This document shows positions 15,210 through 23,799 of a stretch of 47,545 nt of DNA, piece by piece. The notes beneath the pieces are model-generated. The model worked only from the letters and a program-made list of their open reading frames with translations. It made no database searches and was not told the DNA's origin. The stretch's first letter is position 1; the number at the start of each line of letters is the position of its first letter. Both the position numbers and the translations under genes were made by a program. This DNA comes from Oscillospiraceae bacterium. Lineage in GTDB: Bacteria; Bacillota; Clostridia; UMGS1810. Where the stretch lies: contig JAJXRJ010000017.1 in the NCBI GenBank assembly GCA_021629085.1, positions 1 through 47,545 on the forward strand. The letters are read 5' to 3'.

Positions 15210-16064
15210 TTGTTTCATATCATATTTGAAAACGACAACGGCAAGATTGATATGGGCGGTGGACAGAGCGACATATACAAGATACGGGCGATTGACGGGC
15301 TGGGCCTTAGTGGAAAAGCATACACAACCGTAAGCTACGCAGGCGTGGCGGGGCAGGAAACGGTCTTATGCACGCCAAACGCGCGCACCATCACCATTGC
15401 GGGCGATATTTTGGGGTATGACAGCCTGCAATACCGCATTTCCCGCGCGCTGGCAGTATTTGACGCACCCTGTGTAATGCGGGTATACTTTGGCAACCGC
15501 CGCCGCAAAATCACGTGTAACCAGGCCTCGTTTGAGCTGGGGGAGCGGGACAGGCAATACGCAAGATTTACTTTGCAGCTGGTGTGCGACAATCCATATT
15601 TTAGCGCGTTTGATGAGGCGGTAGAGCAGGTATACCATGCATACAACCTGCTGGGCGAATCTTTTACACTGCCCACGATGTTTTCGCGGCGCGTAACGCG
15701 ATGCGACGTGGATAATCCCGGCGATCAGCAGACTGAGCCTGTCATTTCCATCCAATACCGGGGAGATACCGGGCACACCAAGACAGAAGAGGGAATTGTT
15801 GTGCAAAATTACACTACGGGCCAGAGGATCAAGCTTGCCTGCACAGTGGAAGAAGACGAAACGATTACCATTGATATCCCCGACCGCACTGTCACAAGCA
15901 ACATAAACGGCAATTTACTGGGCAAGCTTACGTCCGAATCCTACTTAAGCGATTTTTGGCTGTCACCCGGCGTCAACGATGTGGGCGTGACCAATTTGGA
16001 TGAGAGCGTGGAGATTACCGCAAGCATCCGGTTTGCCGCATACTACAGGGAGGCGGTATATTAA
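15210..16064 (+). CDS. Distal tail protein (Sipho_tail / Dit-like)
   Basis: The 284-residue protein occupies the slot right after the tape measure gene, where siphoviruses encode the distal tail (Dit) hub that links the tube to the baseplate. The segment FDAPCVMRVYFGNRRRKITC near residues 89-108 and LQLVCDNPYFSAF (about 127-139) are typical of Bacillota Dit proteins. The start is TTG at 15210, directly after the tape measure stop, with GGAGGTG upstream inside that gene. Its end overlaps the next gene by one base. Confidence 0.82.
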   Translation: MFHIIFENDNGKIDMGGGQSDIYKIRAIDGLGLSGKAYTTVSYAGVAGQETVLCTPNARTITIAGDILGYDSLQYRISRALAVFDAPCVMRVYFGNRRRKITCNQASFELGERDRQYARFTLQLVCDNPYFSAFDEAVEQVYHAYNLLGESFTLPTMFSRRVTRCDVDNPGDQQTEPVISIQYRGDTGHTKTEEGIVVQNYTTGQRIKLACTVEEDETITIDIPDRTVTSNINGNLLGKLTSESYLSDFWLSPGVNDVGVTNLDESVEITASIRFAAYYREAVY

Positions 16065-17059
16065 TGGACATCCGCATTTACACGTTTGCGTTTGATTTTG
16101 TGTGCATTATCCACAAATATATATCCTCCAACTGGACGATACAATACAACGGCATTGGAACTTGGGAATGCCATATGCCATTAGACGGCACGGCAGCGCA
16201 AATCATGCAGTATCCATACCTTGTGGCGATACAGGGCGACAACCAGGCAATCATCACCGGCCGGCAGGCCAACACTGAATTTGTTCTGTATGGACGCACG
16301 GTCAATTGGATACTGAGCCGCCGGGTCATACAAAATTTTAAAACATCCGAGCTTGGCATCCCGCAAAACGGCGCGGACATTGCCCGGTGGGTGGTGTCAC
16401 AGGTATTTTTTGATGTGGACAATTTTACAGTGGACAACACGCTAAAGCTCACCACATCAGAGCCGTTTTGGCGCAACACCTACAACTACGCCGACGAAGT
16501 GGTGGCAGACGCTCTTTCCCGCGACGGCGCGGGACACCGGGTGGAGTTTGACACGGCGGTAAATGTGTGGCGGTTTGTACCGTTTATTGGCAATGATAGC
16601 GGACTTGTAGTTTCTGAGGATACCAAAAACGCCTATCAGACTGAGTATACAGAGGATGGGCTGAATGAATACAATGGGTGCTATTATGAGGTGCAGCTGG
16701 AGGAAGACGCAACACAGGCTGGGGACAACACAGAGGACGGGGACGCCCCTGCGACAGAATGGCGGGAGATCCCATCCACAAAGACCGGGATTTACCGGTT
16801 TATAGCGATTGCTTCGGCCCAAAACGAGAGTGAGGCCAAAAGCGACCTTGCAAAGCGCAAGCGCACACGCGACGTAACCGCAAAAGCAAGACGGCTATCC
16901 TATGGCAATGATTACAGCCTGGGCGACATCGTGACATTAAAAAAGAGCGCCGGAACCTGGAAACACACGACAAAAGCGCGCATTACCGGCGTCAACCTTG
17001 CCTATGAGCACGGCGGTTACACCGAACAACCAATCTTTGAGGAGGTAGAGGAGGAATAA
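16064..17059 (+). CDS. Tail protein (ReqiPepy6 Gp37-like / tail hub protein)
   Basis: A 331-residue protein after Dit. The pattern IRIYTFAFDFVCIIHKYISS, ITGRQANTEFVLYGRTVNW and the later RVEFDTAVNVWRFVP and LSYGNDYSLGDIVTLKK (about residues 282-298) match the Siphovirus ReqiPepy6 Gp37-like group, relatives of tail-associated hub proteins. Unlike longer Tal proteins it carries no recognisable endopeptidase or lysozyme domain. It overlaps both neighbours by one base, showing a tightly packed baseplate operon. Confidence 0.75.
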   Translation: MDIRIYTFAFDFVCIIHKYISSNWTIQYNGIGTWECHMPLDGTAAQIMQYPYLVAIQGDNQAIITGRQANTEFVLYGRTVNWILSRRVIQNFKTSELGIPQNGADIARWVVSQVFFDVDNFTVDNTLKLTTSEPFWRNTYNYADEVVADALSRDGAGHRVEFDTAVNVWRFVPFIGNDSGLVVSEDTKNAYQTEYTEDGLNEYNGCYYEVQLEEDATQAGDNTEDGDAPATEWREIPSTKTGIYRFIAIASAQNESEAKSDLAKRKRTRDVTAKARRLSYGNDYSLGDIVTLKKSAGTWKHTTKARITGVNLAYEHGGYTEQPIFEEVEEE

Positions 17060-17745
17060 TGGGATACACAAGCAGTTTTAAAGACGGCGTCGTATATGGT
17101 GCAAAAGACATTAACACCATTTCGCGGCGGCTCATAGGAAGCGGGGTGCTGCTGCCCGAAACATCCCTTGCGGTAACTGTGTCGGGCGGACAGGTCAGCA
17201 TTGCGCCCGGCACGGCGGTAATGGGTGACGGATGTACGTTTGAGGCAGATACGGATGGCGTCAGCCTTCCCTATCAATCCGGGAGCGTCAACTATGTATA
17301 CATATCCAATCCCAGCGACGCAGCGGCGTGTGAACCGATGTGTACTACCACGAAGCCGGCCGGTGACCATGTAATGCTGGCAGAGGTGAGCAAAACCGGG
17401 ACAGTGACCGACAAACGCGTGTTTGCGCGCGCCAATATCCTGTACAACAGTGCAGTGTTTTGTGCAGGGCGATATTCCGGCACGGCGGGCCCTACCGACC
17501 ACACGCCAAATACCATTGCATTGCCCTTTACCCCTGCTGCCGTATTGGTGACGGTGATAGGCGGCTCATCCGCAGGCTATGCTGTGGAGCTGGGTGTGCA
17601 GGGGGATGTGCCTGAAAATTGGAACATCAAGCTGGGTGTCAACAAGTTTGAGGTGCGAAACTTCACGCCTTACAGCACAATGGTTGGCCTTAACGCCAGC
17701 GGCAAGCAATATACTTATCTCGCATTTGCAGATGGGGACGCATAA
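17059..17745 (+). CDS. Baseplate / tail fibre protein
   Basis: A 228-residue, beta-rich protein beginning GYTSSFKDGVVYGAKDINTI, a start shared by small baseplate proteins of Clostridia phages. The middle (GGQVSIAPGTAVMGDGCTFE) and end (TPAAVLVTVIGG, YTYLAFADGDA) look like shallow beta-sandwich modules. Its position between the hub protein and the receptor-binding protein suggests a baseplate connector or short fibre. No enzymatic motif is seen. The 5' end overlaps the upstream stop by one base. Confidence 0.6.
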   Translation: MGYTSSFKDGVVYGAKDINTISRRLIGSGVLLPETSLAVTVSGGQVSIAPGTAVMGDGCTFEADTDGVSLPYQSGSVNYVYISNPSDAAACEPMCTTTKPAGDHVMLAEVSKTGTVTDKRVFARANILYNSAVFCAGRYSGTAGPTDHTPNTIALPFTPAAVLVTVIGGSSAGYAVELGVQGDVPENWNIKLGVNKFEVRNFTPYSTMVGLNASGKQYTYLAFADGDA

Positions 17746-17756
17746 GGGGGGTACAT

Positions 17757-18080
17757 ATGCAATATACAATTACGGCCAATCCAAAGAATTTTTGTGACAA
17801 GGTATCCCGGCCGCTGATTGCCGGAGACGACAGCGCATACTTGGTGTCTGTGCAATGCGGCAAGGCATATCCACCGCCGGAACCCGAGGTACGCGCGGTT
17901 GCCCGACACAGCAACGGTACAGCGTTTGAAGGCTATGGGCAGTGGCAGAATGGCTGTGCACAGATCACCTTGCCCGCGTCGTGGTATGCGATACCGGGAG
18001 AGTTGACGATACGGATGATAGTAGCGCATGGAGAACATGTTTTAACATTAAAAGAACTTATATTTGATGTTTCAGCATAA
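17757..18080 (+). CDS. Small baseplate-associated protein of unknown function
   Basis: A 107-residue protein with a good ribosome site (AAGGGGGG). It is beta-rich (MQYTITANPK, ELTIRMIVAHGEHVLTLKEL) and lies between two tail-tip genes. I do not recognise the family. A role as an accessory baseplate protein, perhaps holding the receptor-binding protein, is inferred only from position. Transcription continues into the next gene with 13 bases between. Confidence 0.6.
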   Translation: MQYTITANPKNFCDKVSRPLIAGDDSAYLVSVQCGKAYPPPEPEVRAVARHSNGTAFEGYGQWQNGCAQITLPASWYAIPGELTIRMIVAHGEHVLTLKELIFDVSA

Positions 18081-18093
18081 AAGGAGGGATAGC

Positions 18094-20970
18094 ATGGAAT
18101 ATGAGATTACACTGTCCACCACGGACTATGCGGCGGTAGACACTGCAATAAAAATCAAGCAAAACGACTATGGGAGCCACACGTTTTTGTTCAGCGTGGG
18201 CGCGGCGTGCGACTATGCGCTCATCAAATTTAAGCGGGGGGACGGCCTTGTGGTGGTGTCCGACAGCTTAAGCGTGCAGGATGGCCTTGTGACCTATGCG
18301 GTGGAAAACGCCGTGATTGAAAAAAGCGGGCAGGTGCGGGGCGAAATCAGCTTTTACGAGGACGATGCCCGCATCACCACCAACGTGTTTACCTTTGTGG
18401 TGGTGCCGGAAATTGGCACGGACGATGCAGTGGAGGACGACGACCGGCTGCCGGTGTTAGAGGGGCTTATGGCCCAGGTGGAGCAGATAGCCGACCAGGT
18501 GGAGGCATTAAATGTGACGGCTGACGAAAGCGCCCAGGCGGCGGCGGAGAGTGCCCAGGCGGCGGAAGAGAGCGCGGAAGGGCTATCGGATGCGCTCACA
18601 ACGGTGCAGTACATCCGCCAGGACTGTGCGGGGGCCATTAAGCGGTATGCCGGGCCGGACAAGGACGTCCATATTTCGGGCGTGGATGACGCGGGGTTTT
18701 CCAGCCTTGTGCTTTACGGCGGCAGCTCACAGGGCGACGGCACGAGCGGCGCAACCGGCGCCATTTTGAGCGCACAGAACTTTTCTGTGACCGCCTGTGC
18801 CAAAAATCTGTTTGACACAGACGCGTGGTACACCTACCTTGTCTCCATCCAGGCCTCGGCGCTGCCCACAAAGCGCGGCACCGACCAGGGGCATGACTAC
18901 ATTGCAATCCACCCCGGGTCGTACAGCGGATCGCGCTTTATGGACGGTGCGTTTGCCGAAAACACCCAGTACACCATTGGCTACTGGGGCAGGCAGGAAA
19001 CCCTGCTCACCCCCGCAAGCGCACGTTCCACCGGCATCCAAATCCGCTACACCGACGGCAGCTCCTACTCCCAATATATTGACAACACCGAACAGTGGCG
19101 GTATTACACCGTGACGACAGATGCGGGCAAGACGGTTTCGGCCATCGCGCTGTCATATAACTACCCCGGCTATGGCTACTTTTCCGAGGTCATGATGGTG
19201 CGGGGCGGGATTGTGCCGGAATATGTGCCGTATGAAGGGAAAAGCGCGCAGGTGGACATTGCGCTGTGCGGCATCCCGGGGGATGGCGGGTATCTTTCGC
19301 GGGACTATGTGACCGTGTCGCGCGGGACCGTGACGCTCACCCGCACGGTGGACAGCGCACAGTTTGACGAGGCGGTGCCCATTTACGGCAATCAGGACCT
19401 CATCTTAGATACGCCCACCCAGACCGATATCACCCAGACCAGCGCCGGGCAGGCACTGCTTGCGCTTACCACCTACAAGCCGGAAACCAACGTGTTTTTG
19501 TCGACCGATCTGGCGGCGGCGGGGATGGAATACAGCCTGGATTTGGACACGCTGTTAAAAGAGCAGGCCGAGACGGCGCTTACCCGGTACGGCGTGCGGT
19601 TTTTGGGCAGCGCCAACAGCGGCGGCACGGTGTCGCGGCTGTATGACGCGGCGGGGCTTGTGGCCAATGTGGGCACAGATACCGAAACTGCCACAAACGA
19701 TTTTGACGACCTCTACCCGTGGCGGGGCATGCGCCGGTGCTGCGGGCAGTTTGACAGCGCGGGGAACTTTTTGGTCAATGCCTATGCGGGCGAGCCGGGC
19801 TATGCAACCGACGGCACAGGCGGCGAGGTGTGGGTGGAGATCCCGCTCTTCTACTACCGCCACGACTACGGCGCGGACGGGAGCGAAACCATTGAAATTT
19901 CGCCCTATCCCATCACAGGCTACCTGCCGGCGCCCATCTTTGTCACGCGCGAAGGGACGCTTTTGCAGCGGGCGTATGTGGCGGCGTACCCGATGGGGTT
20001 AGAAAGCGGCAGCCCCACCTCCCGCAGCGGCGTATACCCGCCTGCCGTGTCGCTCAACCAGGCCATGACCAATGCGCGGATGCTGGGCGGCCGCTATGCA
20101 ACCACCACAGCGGCCGAGCACTACACATTGTGCCTGCTGATGTGGGTGGAGTTTGCCACGCGCAATTTGCAGGCGGTGATGGCGGGGTGCTCGACCCTGC
20201 CGTATGCCGCAAGCCATACGGCGGAGATTGCAGAACAGGCGGCCAACCGGATTGTGATTTCGTCTGCGCGGGCGGCGGAGTATGTGGTTGGAAGCACCAT
20301 TGCCATAGGGACGGCGCTGGGCGTTTGTGATATTGCCAGCAACCGGACGGTGACGGCAATTGAAAGCTACGACGATGTCAACAGCGCAATGGAATTTGAC
20401 GGCGCGCCGGTGGACATTGCGGTTGGGAATGTGGTGTCCGCGGCTGCGTGGAAGACGGGCTCGTGCGACAGCGTTTTATCTTCTTCGGGTTCGCCTGTTT
20501 CCAACACAAGCGGGAAATATACCTGTGTGTACCGGGGGATAGAATCGCCCTATGCAAATGCGTACACGTGGATTTGCGACCTGTTGTTCAAACGGGAAGG
20601 GGAAGGCACAGACGATGACCCATATGTTTACGATATCTACTATCTGCCGGACGCGGCAAGCTACAACAGCGGCACGGTGACAGACGATTATGTAAAGATA
20701 CAGTACCCGCTGCCGGGGGCAAACGGGTATGTCAAACGGCTGGGGTATGACAGCCGGTACCCGTGGGTGCGCATGCCGGCAGAGGTGGGCGGGATGTCCA
20801 CCACATATTACGGGGACAGCTACACTTTGCCCAACCGGGCCGTGACAGCGGCGAGCGTGGGCGGGCCGTGGCACGGGATGGGTGCGTGCGGGCCGCTGAA
20901 TGTCAGTTGTATTGGGGCGACCAGCGTGGATATCAAACGCTGTGCACGGCTATCATATGTGAGGGGGTAA
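18094..20970 (+). CDS. Receptor-binding baseplate protein with BppU N-terminus and lectin-like C-terminus
   Basis: A 958-residue host-recognition protein. Residues 1-115 (EYEITLSTTDYAAVDTAIKI, LIKFKRGDGLVVVSD, GEISFYEDDARITTNVF) match the BppU/DUF2479 domain that docks receptor-binding proteins onto lactococcal-type baseplates. An alanine/glutamate-rich heptad stretch (about residues 140-180) is a trimer-forming coiled coil. Middle modules look like carbohydrate-binding beta sandwiches. The last about 60 residues (GGPWHGMGACGPLNVSC, CARLSYVRG) resemble C-type-lectin-fold tips of phage tropism proteins. The start at 18094 follows AAGGAGGG. The gene is visibly richer in G and C than its neighbours, as expected of an exchanged module. 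Confidence 0.82.
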   Translation: MEYEITLSTTDYAAVDTAIKIKQNDYGSHTFLFSVGAACDYALIKFKRGDGLVVVSDSLSVQDGLVTYAVENAVIEKSGQVRGEISFYEDDARITTNVFTFVVVPEIGTDDAVEDDDRLPVLEGLMAQVEQIADQVEALNVTADESAQAAAESAQAAEESAEGLSDALTTVQYIRQDCAGAIKRYAGPDKDVHISGVDDAGFSSLVLYGGSSQGDGTSGATGAILSAQNFSVTACAKNLFDTDAWYTYLVSIQASALPTKRGTDQGHDYIAIHPGSYSGSRFMDGAFAENTQYTIGYWGRQETLLTPASARSTGIQIRYTDGSSYSQYIDNTEQWRYYTVTTDAGKTVSAIALSYNYPGYGYFSEVMMVRGGIVPEYVPYEGKSAQVDIALCGIPGDGGYLSRDYVTVSRGTVTLTRTVDSAQFDEAVPIYGNQDLILDTPTQTDITQTSAGQALLALTTYKPETNVFLSTDLAAAGMEYSLDLDTLLKEQAETALTRYGVRFLGSANSGGTVSRLYDAAGLVANVGTDTETATNDFDDLYPWRGMRRCCGQFDSAGNFLVNAYAGEPGYATDGTGGEVWVEIPLFYYRHDYGADGSETIEISPYPITGYLPAPIFVTREGTLLQRAYVAAYPMGLESGSPTSRSGVYPPAVSLNQAMTNARMLGGRYATTTAAEHYTLCLLMWVEFATRNLQAVMAGCSTLPYAASHTAEIAEQAANRIVISSARAAEYVVGSTIAIGTALGVCDIASNRTVTAIESYDDVNSAMEFDGAPVDIAVGNVVSAAAWKTGSCDSVLSSSGSPVSNTSGKYTCVYRGIESPYANAYTWICDLLFKREGEGTDDDPYVYDIYYLPDAASYNSGTVTDDYVKIQYPLPGANGYVKRLGYDSRYPWVRMPAEVGGMSTTYYGDSYTLPNRAVTAASVGGPWHGMGACGPLNVSCIGATSVDIKRCARLSYVRG

Positions 20971-20972
20971 AA

Positions 20973-21332
20973 ATGATGAGAGCAGAGAGCAACAAAAATC
21001 CGGGCGCGTACAGCGTGGAGCGGTGCGGGCATCTGGCAGAGGTGGCGCTGTATGAGGACGTGCAGGAGGAGGTGCGGGACGGCGTCACCGTGTATACCTA
21101 CGACGAGCACCGCATCACCGTGCCGTGGCGCGAGGGGCTGGAAATGGATGTATGGTCGGGGTATGCAAGCTGGCTTTTGCGGGCAAAGGAAGCAGAAAGT
21201 GCGCCAAAGGAAAAGACGCCCGAGGAGCGGATCGAAGAACTGGCGGCGGAAAACGAACTTTTGCGCCGGGAAAATGAGCTGACGGCAAGCGCGTTAGAAG
21301 AGCTCATCGGCGTGGTATTGGGAGGTGTGTGA
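20973..21332 (+). CDS. Small phage protein with C-terminal coiled coil
   Basis: A 119-residue protein following the receptor-binding gene by two bases; GAGGGGG at 20961-20967 precedes ATG 20973 (a second ATG follows immediately). The N-terminal part (RCGHLAEVALYEDVQEEVRD) is a small beta-rich module and residues 75-110 form a coiled coil (TPEERIEELAAENELLRREN). I do not recognise the family, though similar short proteins sit between fibre and lysis genes in many Clostridia prophages. It may be a chaperone or tail-tip accessory. Confidence 0.6.
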   Translation: MMRAESNKNPGAYSVERCGHLAEVALYEDVQEEVRDGVTVYTYDEHRITVPWREGLEMDVWSGYASWLLRAKEAESAPKEKTPEERIEELAAENELLRRENELTASALEELIGVVLGGV

Positions 21333-21333
21333 T

Positions 21334-21465
21334 ATGGCCCAGTTTTATGCATACCGCATAAAAACCGGCAAAACAACCCTTGACAATGTGCCCGAAGTGT
21401 TAAGGGAACAAGTGGAGGCCTTGTTAAAACCGATCGAAGAGAACCATTCACCAGCGGGGGAGTAA
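21334..21465 (+). CDS. Short phage protein (CD1375-like)
   Basis: A 43-residue protein whose pattern FYAYRIKTGKTTLDNVPEVL followed by a short amphipathic helix matches tiny Clostridia phage proteins of the CD1375/XkdX-like kind found between fibre and holin genes. Start ATG 21334 overlaps nothing and follows GGAGGTG at 21321-21327. Role unknown. Easily missed because of its size. Confidence 0.65.
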   Translation: MAQFYAYRIKTGKTTLDNVPEVLREQVEALLKPIEENHSPAGE

Positions 21466-21467
21466 CC

Positions 21468-21941
21468 ATGTGCAGCAGGAAACCAAACGGCAAACCAAGC
21501 TTTTATGACGACGACAGGAGCTATGCCATTGCCATCTACAGCTTTTACATCCTGTGCACCACGGCAATGGTAATATTTGACAACAAGTATTATACAATGG
21601 TACAGGGCAGGTTAAACGTCATCTTTCAAACGCTGACCTGGTTTTTAGTGGTAAACATGGCGGTCTGCCTCTTTTTTTGCATCCGGCGCAAATGCACAAT
21701 GGAGCTGTTTTGCCTGATTATGGGGATCGCGGCCATTTCGCTGTTGATTTTAGAAAAAACGCTTGCGTTCCATCTGTATTCGCAGGCGCTGTCTATTGGG
21801 GTATACATTGACTATATCTCCATCCATGTGTTCAAGCTTGCCTTTATCATTTACCGGTTTTTAAAGGTAAACAAGATCATCCTGTCCAACGAGACCTATT
21901 CAAAACTGTTAAAAGAAGGCAGGGGGATGCAAGATGAGTGA
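21468..21941 (+). CDS. Four-helix membrane protein
   Basis: A 157-residue integral membrane protein with helices near residues 19-38 (YAIAIYSFYILCTTAMVIF), 52-72 (FQTLTWFLVVNMAVCLFFC), 81-98 (LFCLIMGIAAISLLIL) and 108-130. It starts two bases after the preceding stop and overlaps the next gene by 8 bases, so it belongs to the lysis transcript. I do not recognise it; it may be a second holin-like or lysis-timing protein, but a conversion function cannot be excluded. Confidence 0.65.
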   Translation: MCSRKPNGKPSFYDDDRSYAIAIYSFYILCTTAMVIFDNKYYTMVQGRLNVIFQTLTWFLVVNMAVCLFFCIRRKCTMELFCLIMGIAAISLLILEKTLAFHLYSQALSIGVYIDYISIHVFKLAFIIYRFLKVNKIILSNETYSKLLKEGRGMQDE

Positions 21942-22365
21942 GGCGGTGGTAACCGTGCTGATCACATCCATTGCAACCCTGCTTGTGGGCAGCGGCGGGA
22001 TTTTAACCTTTATCAGCGCGCGGAGCAAGGGCAAGACAGAGGAACGGGCGTCATCCGTGCTGGAATGGAAGGCGCTGTACGACGAGATGCGCAAGCGGCT
22101 GGACAATCAGGAGGAAGACAACTCCACATTGCGCACAGAGGTATTTTCTTTAAAACAGGAAATCGCAAAGATGAACCTGGAGCTTGACGCGTACAAAAAA
22201 TCGGACATCTATATCCGGGAGCTGGAAATGTATGCGGAGACGCTTTTGACGGTCATCCAGCCGCTGATATCGGAGGATGCATACAGGCGGCTGGAAAACA
22301 AAAAACCACAGCGGAATTTCAGCGTGGAGCGGTCTAAGAAGGAGGTAGAACGTTATGAAGATTAA
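21934..22365 (+). CDS. Membrane-anchored coiled-coil phage protein
   Basis: A 143-residue protein with one N-terminal membrane helix (VTVLITSIATLLVGSGGILTF, residues 6-26) and a long coiled coil (about residues 45-95: KALYDEMRKRLDNQEEDNST, LKQEIAKMNLELDAYKK). This layout recurs immediately before holin genes in Bacillota prophages. It ends inside the holin gene (11-base overlap). It may adjust lysis timing or anchor the baseplate to the membrane; unknown. Confidence 0.68.
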   Translation: MSEAVVTVLITSIATLLVGSGGILTFISARSKGKTEERASSVLEWKALYDEMRKRLDNQEEDNSTLRTEVFSLKQEIAKMNLELDAYKKSDIYIRELEMYAETLLTVIQPLISEDAYRRLENKKPQRNFSVERSKKEVERYED

Positions 22366-22627
22366 CTGGACAGTAAGATTTAAAAATCCTGTATTTTGGC
22401 GAAATATTGCCATTGCGGTTGTTGCACCCATGCTTGCGTATTTCGGGCTGAACTGGGGCGAGATAACAACCTGGACGGCGTTTGGTGATTTATTTGTGCA
22501 GGCGGCATCCAATCCCGTTGTTTTGGTGTCGGTTGTCGTTTCGGTGTGGAATGCGATTGGCGACCCTACCACCGCCGGGGATTCGGACAGCAAGCAGGCG
22601 CTTACATATACTACACCAAAAAAGTGA
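22355..22627 (+). CDS. Phage holin, phi LC3 family
   Basis: A 90-residue holin that makes holes in the membrane so the amidase can reach the wall. It shows the phi LC3 family signature: INWTVRFKNPVFWRNIAIAV at residues 3-22, then a second hydrophobic helix (VVLVSVVVSVWNAIGDPTTAG). The motif DPTTxGxxDS is diagnostic. Ribosome site AAGGAGG lies inside the upstream gene. The amidase follows by 13 bases. Confidence 0.93.
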   Translation: MKINWTVRFKNPVFWRNIAIAVVAPMLAYFGLNWGEITTWTAFGDLFVQAASNPVVLVSVVVSVWNAIGDPTTAGDSDSKQALTYTTPKK

Positions 22628-22640
22628 GGAGGGCGATATT

Positions 22641-23339
22641 ATGAAACTATTGCTGATTGCCGGGCACGGGGGCGGTGACCCCGGTGCTTGTGCGAGCGGG
22701 TATAAAGAAGCTGACCTTACAAGGGAGCTTGCAAACATGCTTGTGCCAAAGCTTTCCCAGTATGCAGAAGTGGAACTGTTTGACACAAGCAAGGACATGT
22801 ATACGTATTTGAAAAACGGCGGGAGCTGTAATTTTAAGAATTACGGCTATGTGTTTGAACTCCACTTTAATGCGGGGGCAAACGACGCAAACGGGAACGG
22901 CAAGACGACAGGGACGGAAATTTTGATACACACCACAGAAACCGGTTCAAAGGTGGAGCAGGAGATTGTGAGCAGGATTTCCGCGCTTGGGTTTCACAAC
23001 AGAGGCGTGAAGCGCCGTTCAGATTTGCGGAATATGAATGTGTGCAAGAAGAATTACGGCGTGTCTTATGCGTTGCTTGAGACGTGCTTTATTGACGATG
23101 TGGATGATATGAAATTATATCAAAGCACAAAAGAAAGCGTGGCAGACGCAATTGCAAATGGGATTGCCACAGGGTTTGGGCTGGCACAAAAAGAGCCCAT
23201 GAGCGCGGCAGAGGCCATTGCGGTGCTTGAAAAAGCGGGCATTATTGGAGAGCCGGAAAAATGGTATGCCGGCACGTGGACGGACGACGACTTTAAGTGG
23301 CTGCTTCGGAAGATGGGGGAATATGTGAAACGCGCTTAA
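22641..23339 (+). CDS. N-acetylmuramoyl-L-alanine amidase (endolysin)
   Basis: Endolysin that cuts the amide bond between muramic acid and the peptide. Residues 1-175 are an Amidase_3 domain with the zinc ligands in place: His 9 (AGHGG), Glu 23 (KEADLTREL), a His in FELHFNAG near 76, and the catalytic Glu in LLETCFIDD near 143. A C-terminal helical segment from about 190 (SAAEAIAVLEKAGIIGEPEKW) resembles a repeat found in several Clostridia phage lysins and may bind the wall. The start at 22641 follows GGAGGGCG. Confidence 0.93.
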   Translation: MKLLLIAGHGGGDPGACASGYKEADLTRELANMLVPKLSQYAEVELFDTSKDMYTYLKNGGSCNFKNYGYVFELHFNAGANDANGNGKTTGTEILIHTTETGSKVEQEIVSRISALGFHNRGVKRRSDLRNMNVCKKNYGVSYALLETCFIDDVDDMKLYQSTKESVADAIANGIATGFGLAQKEPMSAAEAIAVLEKAGIIGEPEKWYAGTWTDDDFKWLLRKMGEYVKRA

Positions 23340-23394
23340 CAGCACAGGCGGCAACGTGGACTTTTGCGGGAAGCATACTAGAACCATTAAAAAG

Positions 23395-23420
23395 AGCCCC
23401 TCAAAAGAGGGGCTTATTTG
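23395..23420 (+). terminator. Intrinsic terminator after the lysis genes
   Basis: AGCCCCTC (23395-23402) pairs with GAGGGGCT (23407-23414) around AAAA, followed by TATTTGATTTTAT. It ends the late operon. Confidence 0.85.
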
Positions 23421-23528
23421 ATTTTATGGTTTTAAAATGCTCTAGCTATTGAGCATTTGGACTTTTTTAGGCACAAAAACTAGCGTTGTACATACCACAT
23501 CTTTCCGGCCCCCGCAACCACATGAAAG

Positions 23529-23557
23529 GCCTGTAGCCACAACGGTTACAGGCTTTT
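23529..23557 (+). terminator. Second intrinsic terminator
   Basis: GCCTGTAGCC (23529-23538) pairs with GGTTACAGGC (23544-23553), one G-U, five-base loop, followed by TTTTT. No reading frame of note lies between this and the previous terminator; the 354-base stretch 23340-23693 otherwise holds only the tandem repeat at 23593. Confidence 0.75.
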
Positions 23558-23592
23558 TGCTATTCTTTCATGAATTGTAAAGACAATGGTAT

Positions 23593-23614
23593 TTCCCTCC
23601 GAATTCCCTCCGAT
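23593..23614 (+). repeat. Tandem 11-base repeat near the prophage right end
   Basis: TTCCCTCCGAA is followed directly by TTCCCTCCGAT. Repeats of this kind near the lysis end can be integrase arm or core sites, so this may be part of the right attachment region. The left end is not in the window, so this cannot be confirmed. Confidence 0.4.
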
Positions 23615-23693
23615 TGTGCTAAAATGGGTGAGATTGGGCTGGAATATGTTAAGTATATTAATTATTTTTCCGTAGTATAAGGAGAGAGCGTAT

Positions 23694-23777
23694 ATGGGAT
23701 TGTGGGAAGATGTGAGCATAATTAATGAACATTTGAAAAAAGATTTTCTTTGTATACCCGTTTTGCTATGGAATTAA
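23694..23777 (+). pseudogene. Displaced 5' end of the following accessory gene
   Basis: ATG 23694 follows a good ribosome site (AAGGAGAG) and encodes 27 residues before a stop. Removing one A from the run of six at 23736-23741 joins its first 16 residues (MGLWEDVSIINEHLKK) in frame to IFFVYPFCYGINRADINELM and on into the next gene. So the next gene probably originally began here, and a one-base gain has separated the start. Confidence 0.6.
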
Positions 23778-23799
23778 TAGAGCCGATATAAACGAGTTA

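Noticed and set aside
20763..20972. Upstream extension of the small gene at 20973
   Set aside because: It lies wholly inside the receptor-binding gene in another frame; the ribosome site at 20961 points to ATG 20973.
20971..23339. Diversity-generating retroelement downstream of the receptor-binding gene
   Set aside because: No reverse transcriptase frame or near-repeat of the receptor-binding 3' end is visible in this interval.
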